This document shows, piece by piece, positions 12,537 through 24,600 of a DNA stretch of 64,000 nucleotides. The position numbers and the translations under genes were made by a program. The notes beneath the pieces were generated by a model. The model ran no database searches. It saw only the letters and a list, made by a program, of their open reading frames with translations, and had not been told where the DNA came from. Each line of letters opens with the position of its first letter. Positions within the stretch are counted from its first letter, which is position 1. The stretch spans positions 16,510,001-16,574,000 of the forward strand of contig OU964919.1 in NCBI GenBank assembly GCA_918807975.1. Reading direction: 5' to 3'. Source of the stretch: Aplidium turbinatum (taxonomy: Eukaryota > Chordata > Ascidiacea > Aplousobranchia > Polyclinidae).

Positions 12537-12657
12537 TTAAGAGGCGTAAGCAGTTTTGGAAAAGTGGGTGTCAAAGTACACGGAAGCACATGCAAGTTTG
12601 TCCGTTACGTCCTTGTCAAGTTTTTCGCTTATGTCTTCATATTCCTTTAGATTAAGT
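12537..12657 (-). CDS. Gene B exon 7: cytoplasmic tail and stop
   Basis: Acceptor TTTATTTTAG before 12657, entering in phase 2. Encodes a charged tail with L-K-E-Y-E-D-I and S-V-Y-F-D, then TAA at 12539-12537. Y-E-D-I fits the Y-x-x-hydrophobic pattern of sorting or signalling tails. A strong donor (AAG|GTGAGT) overlaps the end of the stop codon, so a 3' UTR intron is possible. Confidence 0.72.
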
Positions 12658-15600
12658 CTAAAATAAATTAAATCTAATTAAGAACAACAAACACGTCATT
12701 CTAAAGCAAAAAAACTCCACCTTGGTGAGTAATTCATCCATCAAAACATAAGTACGACATATCCAAGTAATTCACAATACGTCATTGCAAACGTAACCTA
12801 GGGACAGATTTATATACAAGCATGTCTCAAAAAAAAAACCCATTGCACTGACATCGGATCTACACAAAGAAACAGCAAATAAACGCGTGTGCTGCTTATC
12901 AAAAATATATTATATAGTAGTTTTTTTTGCCAGGGCGAAGGTCTCTGATCCTTCTTCATCTGCAGCATTCTGTTAAGTAGGCTACATAGAATTCAAACTG
13001 AATAAATGGAGCAAATATCCTACATTATCTACGTTCGTACAATCTCACAATGTACTATTGTATTGGGCTGTAAAGACAAAGTTACAATCGAAAGTTAGCA
13101 AAGAAATGCAAAAGTTACAATACTGAAACTTTTGGTTGAATGCTATGTCACATACGATATGCCTGGACACAGAATGAATTCTAACAACAATGGTTACTTG
13201 AAATTGTCAACTTATTCAATCCACAAACTCGGAACCTTTTATTGCAATTCTCATTTTAAAAAGTCATAAGTGAAACGCGTTTTGCAAGAAAGATTGAAAA
13301 AAGCAAAAACAAAGTTCAGACAAATAAGCTTCAGTAAAATTGTAAAGGGCAACTGCTTCATTGCAGTCTTCTACTGCCAGTCAACGCCTAAATATACGCT
13401 TACGGTAGCACAAGTTCTCAGTGAGCGAAAAAAATTCTTCCATAAAATCTAACCATTTGGGCCTATTTCAGATAAGTAGGCTATGCAACGCTGTTTTCAA
13501 ACATGATAATCATTGCTTGTGGTTCAGACATGAAAATAATCAAAATTATTTGTACCTGAGAGAAACTAAGTATTTTCTAAGAGCCACGATCATTCCGATG
13601 CAAAACAAGAGAAAAAGACTAACTCCTATCGCCGCAAGAACATCACCAGTCACGAAGGCTAAAACGTAAAAAAAAAAACGTTTAACAGTGGGAAGTACAG
13701 TAGTGAGTAGAAAGTACATATAGAGATAGCATGATACTATCTGCAAAGCATTCATTTGATTGAAAATGTCCATTACAATAATTACTTTAATATCTGCAGA
13801 TGTCGAACAAATGTAAAAACAATTTAGTTTGTACACTGTGCAGAACCAACTCTCTGTTAGAATGCTACAAGGATCACAATTACTGCAGTTACCTCGTTCA
13901 CAAGTAAAATTGTCCTACGTTAAAGTTTCTATCTGTCAAAACACCCAATCTGCTGCAGCAACCTACGGATTACAAATACAGGTACTCTAATCTTAAACAT
14001 TCGTCTTTTTACGTTGATTCAACGTACACACATGTTGAATCATTGTGAAACAGACGAATGACTAGGATATTCCACCAGCTGAATTGCTGAAATGGAAGTA
14101 TTAAAAAATTGAAAATATAAGCAACACATTCTCACAAAAACCGAATTCTCCATACAGCGTAGTATCTTCGTGGCAGTACATGAAACACAAACAACATGGA
14201 AGAGAAAGTGTTAATGATATGTACAATATCTATCATTCAAAATTATAAGTCGGCATCCACACACGTACAGGATTGATCGGTTTAAACAGTTTTGACCACC
14301 TATTACTGGTCAAAACCCCTTTAGTGTATATATCACTCAAGTTGCTTTTCAATTGAATTACAAATATTATCCTCCATGTTTAGTAATGATGTTCAACTAT
14401 ATTTTGTTTTGATCAACAATAACCAAAATGCTGGATTTGGAACAAAAAATATTCAATTTCTCTGTTTATTTTTGATATTTCAATCAGTTGGTTACCGTAT
14501 TTGACCATAAAGCGCATCCGATTATAAGGCGCACTGTCAATAAGTTGCTTTGATTAGTTTTTTGTTCAGACATAAGGTGCACCGGGCTATAGAACGCAAC
14601 GTATTTTAAGGAGTATGGGTTACCGTATCAAGCTCATTAAACAAAAATGCCTAATAAATGTAAGCAAGTCACAATAGTACAAAAGAAAAATGGGCCTAGT
14701 GAATATCACAGTTGCTAGTTGCTTTTACCGTAGTTTATTGTGTAAGACGGTGGTTTATTCATATAATAATAGTATCGGTACTGGTTTTGAGTGTAGGAAA
14801 TAAAGCACTACTTGATCCATACATTAGGCGCACCGGCTTATAAGGCGCACGATCAATTTATGAGGAAAAAAAGGATTTAAATAGCGCCTTATGGTCCGTA
14901 AAATACGGGTATTGTAATTATTGAGAAAATTCAAATTCTAAAAATAAGTTTCTGATGAACCAAAAAATGCTTGGTAGAACGATGAACAATTTGCACAGCC
15001 AACTGAAGTACAAGAATTTATTCCAACAACTTTTTTTTATGAAAAACATTTGCCATCAAATTTTGCCTGACAGGTCGGTATTGGCGGCCATTAATGAAAG
15101 TTCAGGCGGCCATGGCCGCCAGCTATTGCGAGGCCTGCATATCAAAATGGTCACAACTCACAACTGCTTTTATATTTCCTAAATAGCCCATAGCCCAGGT
15201 AGCCGACCATTCACTACATAAAAATATTTTTCTGGGTTTTGACCAGTTTAAACCTAGTTTTCACCGGTTAAAACCAGGTTTAAACCGCTTAGTGGTCAAA
15301 ACCAGTTTTGACCACTTAGAGATCAACCCTGCACACGTAGAAATGTAACTACAGTACTGTTGATATACTTATGATTTAACAATAAACTATTTTTATTACA
15401 GTATTAAATAATCACATCAAATTAATTGTAGGCTAGTTGCAGAACATAAGTAAATTCTTGAATCTTGTCTTCATAGAAAATATAAAAGCGACTGATATAG
15501 CATGCCTGGTTAAGTAATATGTTCGAAAGAATGATAACCCTCTAAGTCTAAGAAGTCGTTAAATTTGTCTGCTCCGTTAGCTCAGTGGTTACGCGCCCGG

Positions 15601-18600
15601 CTCTGCCAATCTTGGTAACCGGCCCTGCGTCAAGAGCCTCTACAAGTATGCGAAACTACCAGGAATCAAGGCTTTGTCAGTCCGAGGATAAAGATTCAAA
15701 ACCAACCAAATGGCCTCCGAAGATACCGCTCCGGTGGACCATGTTTGGTTGCCAGCTTCCACATATGCCAACGTTTTTTCACTCCGTTGGTATTAGTAAC
15801 TTTTTTTTTTCTTCACTCGCATTTACAACTTTTTTTTCAGAAACACGGCAAAGTCTCTCACACGCAGACCAGAAATATCGTTGATAAAAGTCTGATTTGT
15901 CACATTTTGCAGAAATTTCCAGGTTTTTCTATCTTTGGGCGAACGTTTAGCCTAAATAAATTTTTCTAAAAATTAGATTTTACGCTTTCTTTATTCTTTT
16001 CCCCAGATGACACAATAGGTTTTAACATCCTCACATGTTGAAAAACAAAGAAAATTTGATTTTGTAAATTTTAGTTAGACTGTTAATTTTCAATAACAGT
16101 CTGATTTTGCGTTTTTCAACTTACTTTTTCTCATTTGCTATTGCTTCCCCAAGGCAACAAAGAAGTTTTTTGTCATTAGGAAACCGCAAAAAGTAAAAAC
16201 ATCTTAAAAAATGTCAGTCCAGCACTAGCAGTAGCTGTAATCAAAATCTGCAAAATGTGACAAATCAGGCCGCATCTTCAGGTGGCCATGCCTGAGTGAA
16301 CGTAAAAACACGATATCAAGCAGTCATAATGTTCATTAAAATAGCCTACATCTTTGCTACTTGTTCACATACATTTGATACGTGTTCAGTGTTATATTTG
16401 TGTCATCGTCATTTTGTTCCTTCCTCGTATTGAGGGTTGAAGACAATGCGCCATTGTTCTCGACCATGAGCTGTGCGTACTGCACTTTCATAAGTTAATT
16501 TTGTCCATTTTGTGATATTTGTGTACAGTGTATTATTTTGTCATTTGGTTAACAGGAAGAGGTATAAGGGCCATGGACCCCCAAATTTGTATTTCTAACA
16601 TTTTATGAGCAGACGGTCGGTCATTATTACGCCTGTTCCATACAGTATAGAAACTAGTTTCATATCGAGGTTTAAATAACAGAACGAGCCAAGTCACCCA
16701 AAAGTAGTTTTGAGAAAATGGCATTTTAAAACTTTAAAATTTTAATTTCAAATTTGGAGTCAAACCACTCTTTTTTACTATGTGGCTATATTTTGGACCT
16801 GTGACGGCAAGTCGGCAATGATGACGAAATGAGCTATGTCACATTAGCTCATTTTGTCAATAGAGATGGTATAGATGCAGAAGCGGCACAATGAGCTATG
16901 TAGCAATAGCTCATTGTGTCGTATAGCCTTCTGGACTTAGTTTAAAATGAGCAGTCAGTTCTGAGAAACCTGTTCAGGCTAGAACTTAGCTCTTTCTGTC
17001 AGTAAAAATATGGAGCTTGAGAAACACTTTCCAGTATCTAACCACAAAAAATGCAAAAATGGACTTAGCTCGTTCTGTTATTTAGCCCTCGATATGTGCT
17101 TCCTTGTCATCGTGAAAGATCAATGAAAAGATAAATCGAGTTGTTAGGCTACTGGCCTTCTTGGCGGGAGCGACAAATGGACTTTTAATTGTAGTGGTAT
17201 TTGGTAATACTGTAAATATTTACTATGTTTCAGTTAAAAAAGGTTTGGCAAAGTAAAAAATTAGCTATTTTTCTCTCAAATGACTAAATTGGTTTGCCAG
17301 CAGCATTTTCGTTGAAATATGCAAAATATTTAGTTAAAAATGTTGGCCCCCTCAAAATTTTGGCCTAGTTACGCCACTGCTTTGGGTGCTAAACCGCGTA
17401 GACTTAGTACGTGTGAGAAACGACAAGGTCTCCAACTCTCCATGCTTATTGACCGGTCTGTTAGATGCGGAAAGCGCTTTTTGCTGTAATGATGAGTTTT
17501 TTTTTATTTTGGCTGCCGAGCGCCAGAAGTTTGCCGCCGGGAAGAAGCTCTTAGGCCATGCTTGGTCGCCGGCAAAACAAAACAGTTAGAGGTCTGTATG
17601 GATTGGTTTAATACATTTCGTATGAATGAGTGATTGTTGTTGAGATACAACTTCGTGTATGTATGACAGCAAAATTATGTAACAAACAATTATGTCTGCA
17701 GCACTAAGCATTTAGCATGTTGTTAAAACGTAACAAAATGGGATTTGGAAAGTCTCTCTTAAAGGGATACTAAAGGAAAATTTCAAACGGGAATTAAGCA
17801 TTAAAATGCGTAAACGGAACATTTAAGAATACATTTCAAAAAAATTACGAAAAAAAATTGTTTTCAATGGCACTGGCAAGGCCCAAAGTTCAATGTTTCA
17901 TTTATTTTTATTTTTTTTTTAAATGACCAAAAAGTGGAAACACAGCTCGAGAATACGTCACTATCGACAGCAATAACAAAAGCCACGTTACCACACGTGA
18001 TGTTTTAACATAAGATCTGAAGTTTTGAGCAAACTGTCTGATGTTTTGATGTTGAAATCTGATGTTTTGATGTACATACATACATAGCCTACAGTTAAAT
18101 CGCCCGCAGTTACAACTATTGCTCCATCAGCTGATTGCTAGTCTATAGTGACGTAGACTGTACAGTCGCACGCTTCGCTGCTCTTGTCCATTCCCGTTTT
18201 GAAAGCTCTGACAAAAGCACGCGCAGAATGCTGATCAGACCGCAATAGAGCAAAATTTTATTGAAAATCGTTTTATGGTAGCATGTTAAACACAAAGAAC
18301 GTGTACAATCGCCAAGTCAGGCTTTTCCTTTAGCATCCCTTTAACGAATAGTGATGTTGAATTCCTGGTTGAATTATAATAGAAAGTGTCAATCCAGAAA
18401 AGTCCCTCTACCGTTTTTAAAAAACCGTAACCGATGATAACTTTTTTGTCTACACACAGTGGTAAAAGATTTAGATTAAAACCACGAAAGAGCAAGGAAG
18501 CCAACTTTCGTGTTCAAATTTGGGCATATCGACTGCTGTCATCATAAAGACATGACCACATACTAGTCCAGAGCGGTGCTGAACCAGGGCTCTTTTCCAG

Positions 18601-21600
18601 AGTCGTACAAGGGCTCTCACCAGTCGGATGTAGCCTTACAGATCGTAACATAGTTAGGTTGTAAGCGTCTTCACCTGAGACTTTGGGGAGAGGACTTTTA
18701 TTTCACGACCAAATGAGAAATGTTTCCCCAAACCAGTGAAAGGCTGATGAAGATCAGTCAGTATTTCATCTATCAGCCAAGACTTTCAGATTTTCTATTT
18801 TATGAACTTTATGATCAAAATAATGATAAGCTGAACTAAATCCACTGATTGAATTTGTTACTGCAGCATAAAGAATGATACATGACTTGACATGCACGAT
18901 GTGGGGCTAGAATTAGGAGGTTAAGAAGATCGCCTGTAGTAGAGAAAGATTAGTGTAAGACCTGTTCCCATGGGGTGTGTGGATACTGAATAATTAGGAT
19001 TGTTATGAAATAAAGAAGTTATATTTGTTTACCAAGCTTTCAATCAACATTCTGCATTGTAGGTAACCATAGGCGTCGAAATAGGGTGGGCCGGGTGGGC
19101 GGCGCCCACTCGGCCGTAAACCGAGGGTGGGCAAAATATTTTTCGCCCACCCTGTTTTCATGACACTTTTGAAGTGTTCGTTACAATTATTTCCGTTTTT
19201 GTTAAACGCTGAATTATCCAATCAACTGCAGCGCAACTTCTTGTTTTACTCTATGTTTCTCGCATAGGTAGGCTATCCGATAAAACAAAGCAATTCCGCA
19301 ACAACGCTGCGTTGAAAAAAAGGCGTTTGGGCACGATTTGATATCATAGGCATACGAAGCCGAGCAACGTGATCAAGTTTAACATCTTCAAGTTTATTAC
19401 ATTTACATAAACATAAAACTACGCAACAAATTAAGTATAGAACGTTTTCGACATCACAAGATGTCCTCTTCAGGAATAATATACATACAAATTAACTACA
19501 TCTGAAAAAAATACAATGGATAACTAAATCTATAAACAGAAAAAGACAAAAACTGCACAGTACTTCTGACTAGCTCAAACTCAACGATATAGGCTCCACG
19601 AGAATCAAAGGTAACTGCATCAAAAGGTGTTAAACAGATCACATGATATGGTAGAAAGGCAAGGTGCGAAAAAACTAATTTTAAAATACAGAGAGCAAGA
19701 AAGACGAGCCGCAAGCATACAATTGTCTGTTCAAAAGTGGATTGTGACGTTTTATGTACAAGGCTTCCAAGATCTTAGTTTCAGATGTAGTTTAATTTGT
19801 ATGTATATTATTCCTGAAGAGGACATCTTGTGATGTCGAAAACGTTCGATACTTAATTTGTTGCGTAGTTTTATGTTTATGTAAATGTAATAAACTTGAA
19901 GATGTTAAACTTGATCACGTTGCTCGGCTTCGTATGCCTATGGTTCAACAAGACAAACTCTCTACCGAAGCTCGATTTGATATCAAGCCAATACGCTGTA
20001 AAACCGTCGAACTCATCTCTCTCTTGGAACGTCGCACGTTGAAAACCTGTCTAGAGCAGAAAGCCAAGACAATTAGAATCCGCGTAGCCTAGCTTTTCGT
20101 GGTAATCGAAATTGCGCTGACAAGTGTGTCTGTAGGCTACTTGAAACGCTAAATCGGATACGCGCATTTACCGTACTCTTCTCTTCTAAAAGAACATGTC
20201 GTACGTTTCCTCTATTTACATATTGAATATCGTCGCGGTTAGAAACAAAAATCAGCATCCGCGAACCATTTTCGATACTCACTGCATTGTTGTTGCTACG
20301 GCAACTGCCACACGCTGGCAATACCTGGTGAGAGAAAGCCACGTTTGATCTTTTCTCCGAATGGTCTCACTTTGGTTACGTCACAATCAAACGTCAGTTC
20401 CGGGTCAGCATAAGGGAATATGGATATGACATCAAAACGAACATGACAATAAAATAACCGATACAAACTAAAGACGTGCTGAAACAACCGCTTTTTACAA
20501 ATCTTTCCTCACAAACTTGTTGCTGGGTATAAATTGGAGCACCGCGCGATGTTGTCATTTCATTATTGAAAAGTTAAACATGAAGCAAAGTCAAACATCT
20601 ATTCGCACATTCTTAAAACCAGCTTCCAAAAGGGGTCGAGATAATAACGCTGAAGAAGCCATGTCCAGCACGAATGAACGTAGAGATGACATTGATGAAG
20701 AAAGCAGTGCTTCAAGGATGGACAGTGGTGAAGTCAATGTCTACAGATTGATTTACTTTCAGTTCCACGGGTCCGTCGCACTTCTACTGAAGGAGAAACT
20801 GAGAATTTCTACGTGAATCTGTTCAAAAATGTTTTGAAACCGCAGCAAGCTCTCTTCTTCGTTATTATCAGTCACGTACGCTGCAGGTTTCGAATGCATT
20901 GCGACGCCTTCTGGAAGATCCAGACGTGATCCGTGCAGAAATGAAAGATGTAAGCTTGTTTTATGGCGACTGAAATATGGCAGACGTTGTGTGAGAGCGC
21001 CAGCTTCAGTTTGCTCGATGCAAAAGGCTTGACCGACCAACCTCAGTGCAAAAAGTTTGTGAACAAATGCGCAAAAATTCTGCTTTAGCCGACATGTCAC
21101 CAAATTACATCTCAGCATTGAAAACTTACATTGTTTTACCAAGTTCTGCGTGCGAAGCGGAGCGTTCTTTTTTAACTCTCCACAGATTGAAAACATGGCC
21201 GAAAACGTTCGTAGATGGTTTATGTTCAGTTTAACTCTTTGAAGGTTGGGGGGGGGGGGGGCTGTCAATTCAACTTTTTTGTATCAACAGTTGTATCTCT
21301 AAAACCACTGAGGCTGCGACTACAAGATTTCTTGACTTTTCCCAACTTCTATTCACCGCTATTGAGCTGAAATTTTGAGCGAATAAAGATTATAAATTGA
21401 GAGATATAAGGCATTTCTCAGCACATCCTCTGAAATATTTCATATTCTATTTATATGTTATTTTGCATTATTATATTATTTTGCATGAAAAATATAGATT
21501 CAAATTGAGATTATGTAAAACAAATTTAATCACAACATTGCAATGCGTGTTCTTCATTACTCTACCAAAAAATAATGTGTAAACTCACGCAATCGCAAAA

Positions 21601-24600
21601 TAATCTAAAAGTCATAAGTCACCACAACATTTCAACGTATATGAGCAGTTCTAAAATTCACAGTTTTAATTTTCGGATATGCTCAGCGTGAATAAATTTA
21701 CAAAGTGAATCCCAAATTTTGAAACCGTGCCTTAAAAAATAACAGAGATATCACTCCTAAAGCATAAGAAGAATTGACAGCCCCCCCAAACCGAGCAAGA
21801 CTCCAGGAGCCCAACCTTCTAAGGGTTAATATATTATGTTAAATGCCGTGTGGTTGCTTGGTTTCATCTGTTTATGGTTGAAGAAAGTCACCTCTTTACC
21901 AAAATTGTATTACTGTACATTTGTTTAGTTTAGCAGCGCTCATAAGATCGCAAGGCGCAAGAAAGCAAACATCAACAAACCTATTAAGGCTTAATTGCTG
22001 CAGCGACGCTAAACGCAGTCTTTGTGAGAAAGACTGACTATTGCGAATTTGCGAACATACACATTCAATGAAATCTGTTTGACAACTCTCGCCCACCCAG
22101 AATTCCTCTCTTCTAAGAAAAAATCGACGCCTATGAAAAGTAACTACACTTTTTAGCCAATTTAGAAAGGGGTGCGAGAACTGCTTTGTGATTTATATGT
22201 AGTGACAAGAAAAAGGTTAACAATCACTGGATTAGGCCAACTCCTCGCAATTCACATAATAAAAATGACTTAAAATACTCGAGATTAACTAGATACTTTT
22301 AGGCTGCATTATTAAGCATTTCTCAGAGCATGTTGACACGTGTACTGAGGTAAAAGAACAAACGTTGAACTCAGCTATGTGAGATCGAGCTATAATATGC
22401 TCTAGTTTTGATTCACCTGGTATCCTTTGACAAATAAACCTTGCAAACGTTTCACAAGAAGCGTCTTTCCATGTCATGCTAGGATCTAATACCCAGGTAT
22501 CTCCCATAATCACACACTTTTCTTTGCCATTTTTGTTATCGGGTTCACCACTTGCCCAATCATCTTCCTCCACTGTACTGCCATCAATCCATTGAAACGC
22601 CGCACTACCATTGCCATGGTTGTTCACACGCTTCATGCCAATGAAGAAAGAATAAGGGAATCCTGTAAAAAATGTGCAACATAGCTTGCTAGAGACATTG
22701 TACATATGCAACTTAAATAAGCAATACTCTTCAATAAGTAAAAAAAAGCAACCAGGTTTGGTTACTGCAAATATTTTACGTAAATTTGTAGTTACCAAAC
22801 CTGGTTGCTTTTTTACTGATTTTATACCTATGGTTGAATCCTTTTACATGGACCCTACAAACAATTTATTCAAATAACAATTCTCTAAACACTGAACAAT
22901 CAAACAACAACACTGAGAGTGAGAAGCCAGAACGGAGGTTAAGGGTCTTCAGATACATTTCATTACTCTTCAATAAAGTTGGATTTCAGTGGCAGGAAAA
23001 CGTTCTTGTTGTTAGTAATTGTGACAGATAATAGCAATCTCTTCAAATAAACACAGTTGTGCAACCTCTCGAAGCAGTCTTTACTTCATCAACTAAGTGT
23101 CATAGATATTTACCTTCCATAGTTATATTATCAGTCTCATTTTTAAGAAATTGACGTATATCTTCAGATTTGATAACTGCCAGACGGGCACTTCTACTTC
23201 GGCATTCTCTTTGAGCGACTGTGTAGTTTTTGACAGGGTGTCCAAAGTGATATTCAAAGTCGCCGAAAGGTATAAAAACTTGACTGGTGGTCGATTCTAC
23301 AAAAGGTCGTTGGCAAATGTATCTTGATTTATCTGAGCATCGAATGTCATTCCATCCTATTCTGTCTGATTTCGTTAGCAGTGACAAAGTCACACAAAAT
23401 TCCCAATCACTGTAAAAATTCGGTTCATTCAAATGCCAGTTAACGAATCCCACACCATCAGTTACTGCTGTTCCATCTATCCATTGAAATGAACTATCAA
23501 CGTATCTGGCCGAATTGATACGTAACAAACCAATATAGTATGAGTTCGCCACATCTGTAACCATAAACGAGATTAAATGAATGAAAACAATCAAAAGTAC
23601 GCTATCAAAAACGAAAGAGCAATCTTTTTCTCCAGAAGCATTTTTAACTCCAATGGGACCAAAAAGTCTTTCGAGAAAGACAAAACAAGTGATAATATTC
23701 TAACCATAAAACAAGCTTTTTCATCTACTGAAAACCAAAAGAGACCAAAATCTAGATACTAAACTCATGTTCAGCAAACGTTTCGAAAACTATACGCCTA
23801 TACGGTCTTCATCTTCAGTGCGATAAATGCCTATAACTCTATAAGATGAATGACAGTATAGTTTTTTCAACGTTTACTGAACATAAGTTTAACATCTACA
23901 TTTTGGGCTCTTTATTTTTCGATTAGATTAACCAGGCGTCCCTACCACTTTGCTCGTAAGATTTTTCATGTCTGTTAATTCTAATTGATTGTATCTGAAT
24001 AACAAAAAATATCACAAACGCTACATTCAAAACTAAATTTTGGTAGGCTGAGGAGAACTATTGAAAGCAGTCAGGGGTCCACATCTTTTAGGTGCAGACA
24101 GTTAGAACCTGCCAAATAGGTGCGCGCAGCCGCGCACTGTGACGTCCGGATATTTAGGTGCGGCACACTGTGGCGCCCGGTTGTTTAGGTGCTATTCGGT
24201 GTGTCAAATTACACTGATAATCGTTTATTAGAAAATAGAAATGCTTGATTATGCGACAGTTCTTCCCGCTGTCTTAAAGTGAATTTAGGTTTGAAACATA
24301 CCAATGTACAGTGCCTGACTATGCAAGTAGAAGTGAACTTAGTCTTGTTCGGAAACTTGAATAATAATTTATTGATAAAGGATTCACCGACGCAAAGCTA
24401 GTACCGTAAGTATCTACCGCAATAAATTGCATTCCATATTTAAATTTTGGTAGAGAGTTCGGTTTGTTGTACCACAGACATACATGATACGGTACTTTTA
24501 CTTTCACAAAGAAATTCGATTTAAGGTTCAATTATACTAATGAGTCATGACATTGACCTAATAATATACAGTAATGACATTGTCCTAATATACAAACGAA

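Larger units (their letters stand above)
19068..22135. mobile_element. Decayed hAT element with two inserted repeats
   Basis: Inverted ends CATAGGCGTCGA and TCGACGCCTATG. Between them are a hAT transposase remnant (20577-21190), a long foldback (19345-19943) and a MITE (21242-21818). A clean target duplication was not found, which suggests age. Confidence 0.7.

Noticed and set aside
13659-13836. N-terminal part of the open frame around the gene B membrane helix
   Set aside because: It precedes a good acceptor (ACGTTTTAG) and is best explained as intron read-through.
15571-15640. A tRNA gene on the plus strand
   Set aside because: Only the A-box half resembles a tRNA. The rest matches the SINE body found at 40790-41045.
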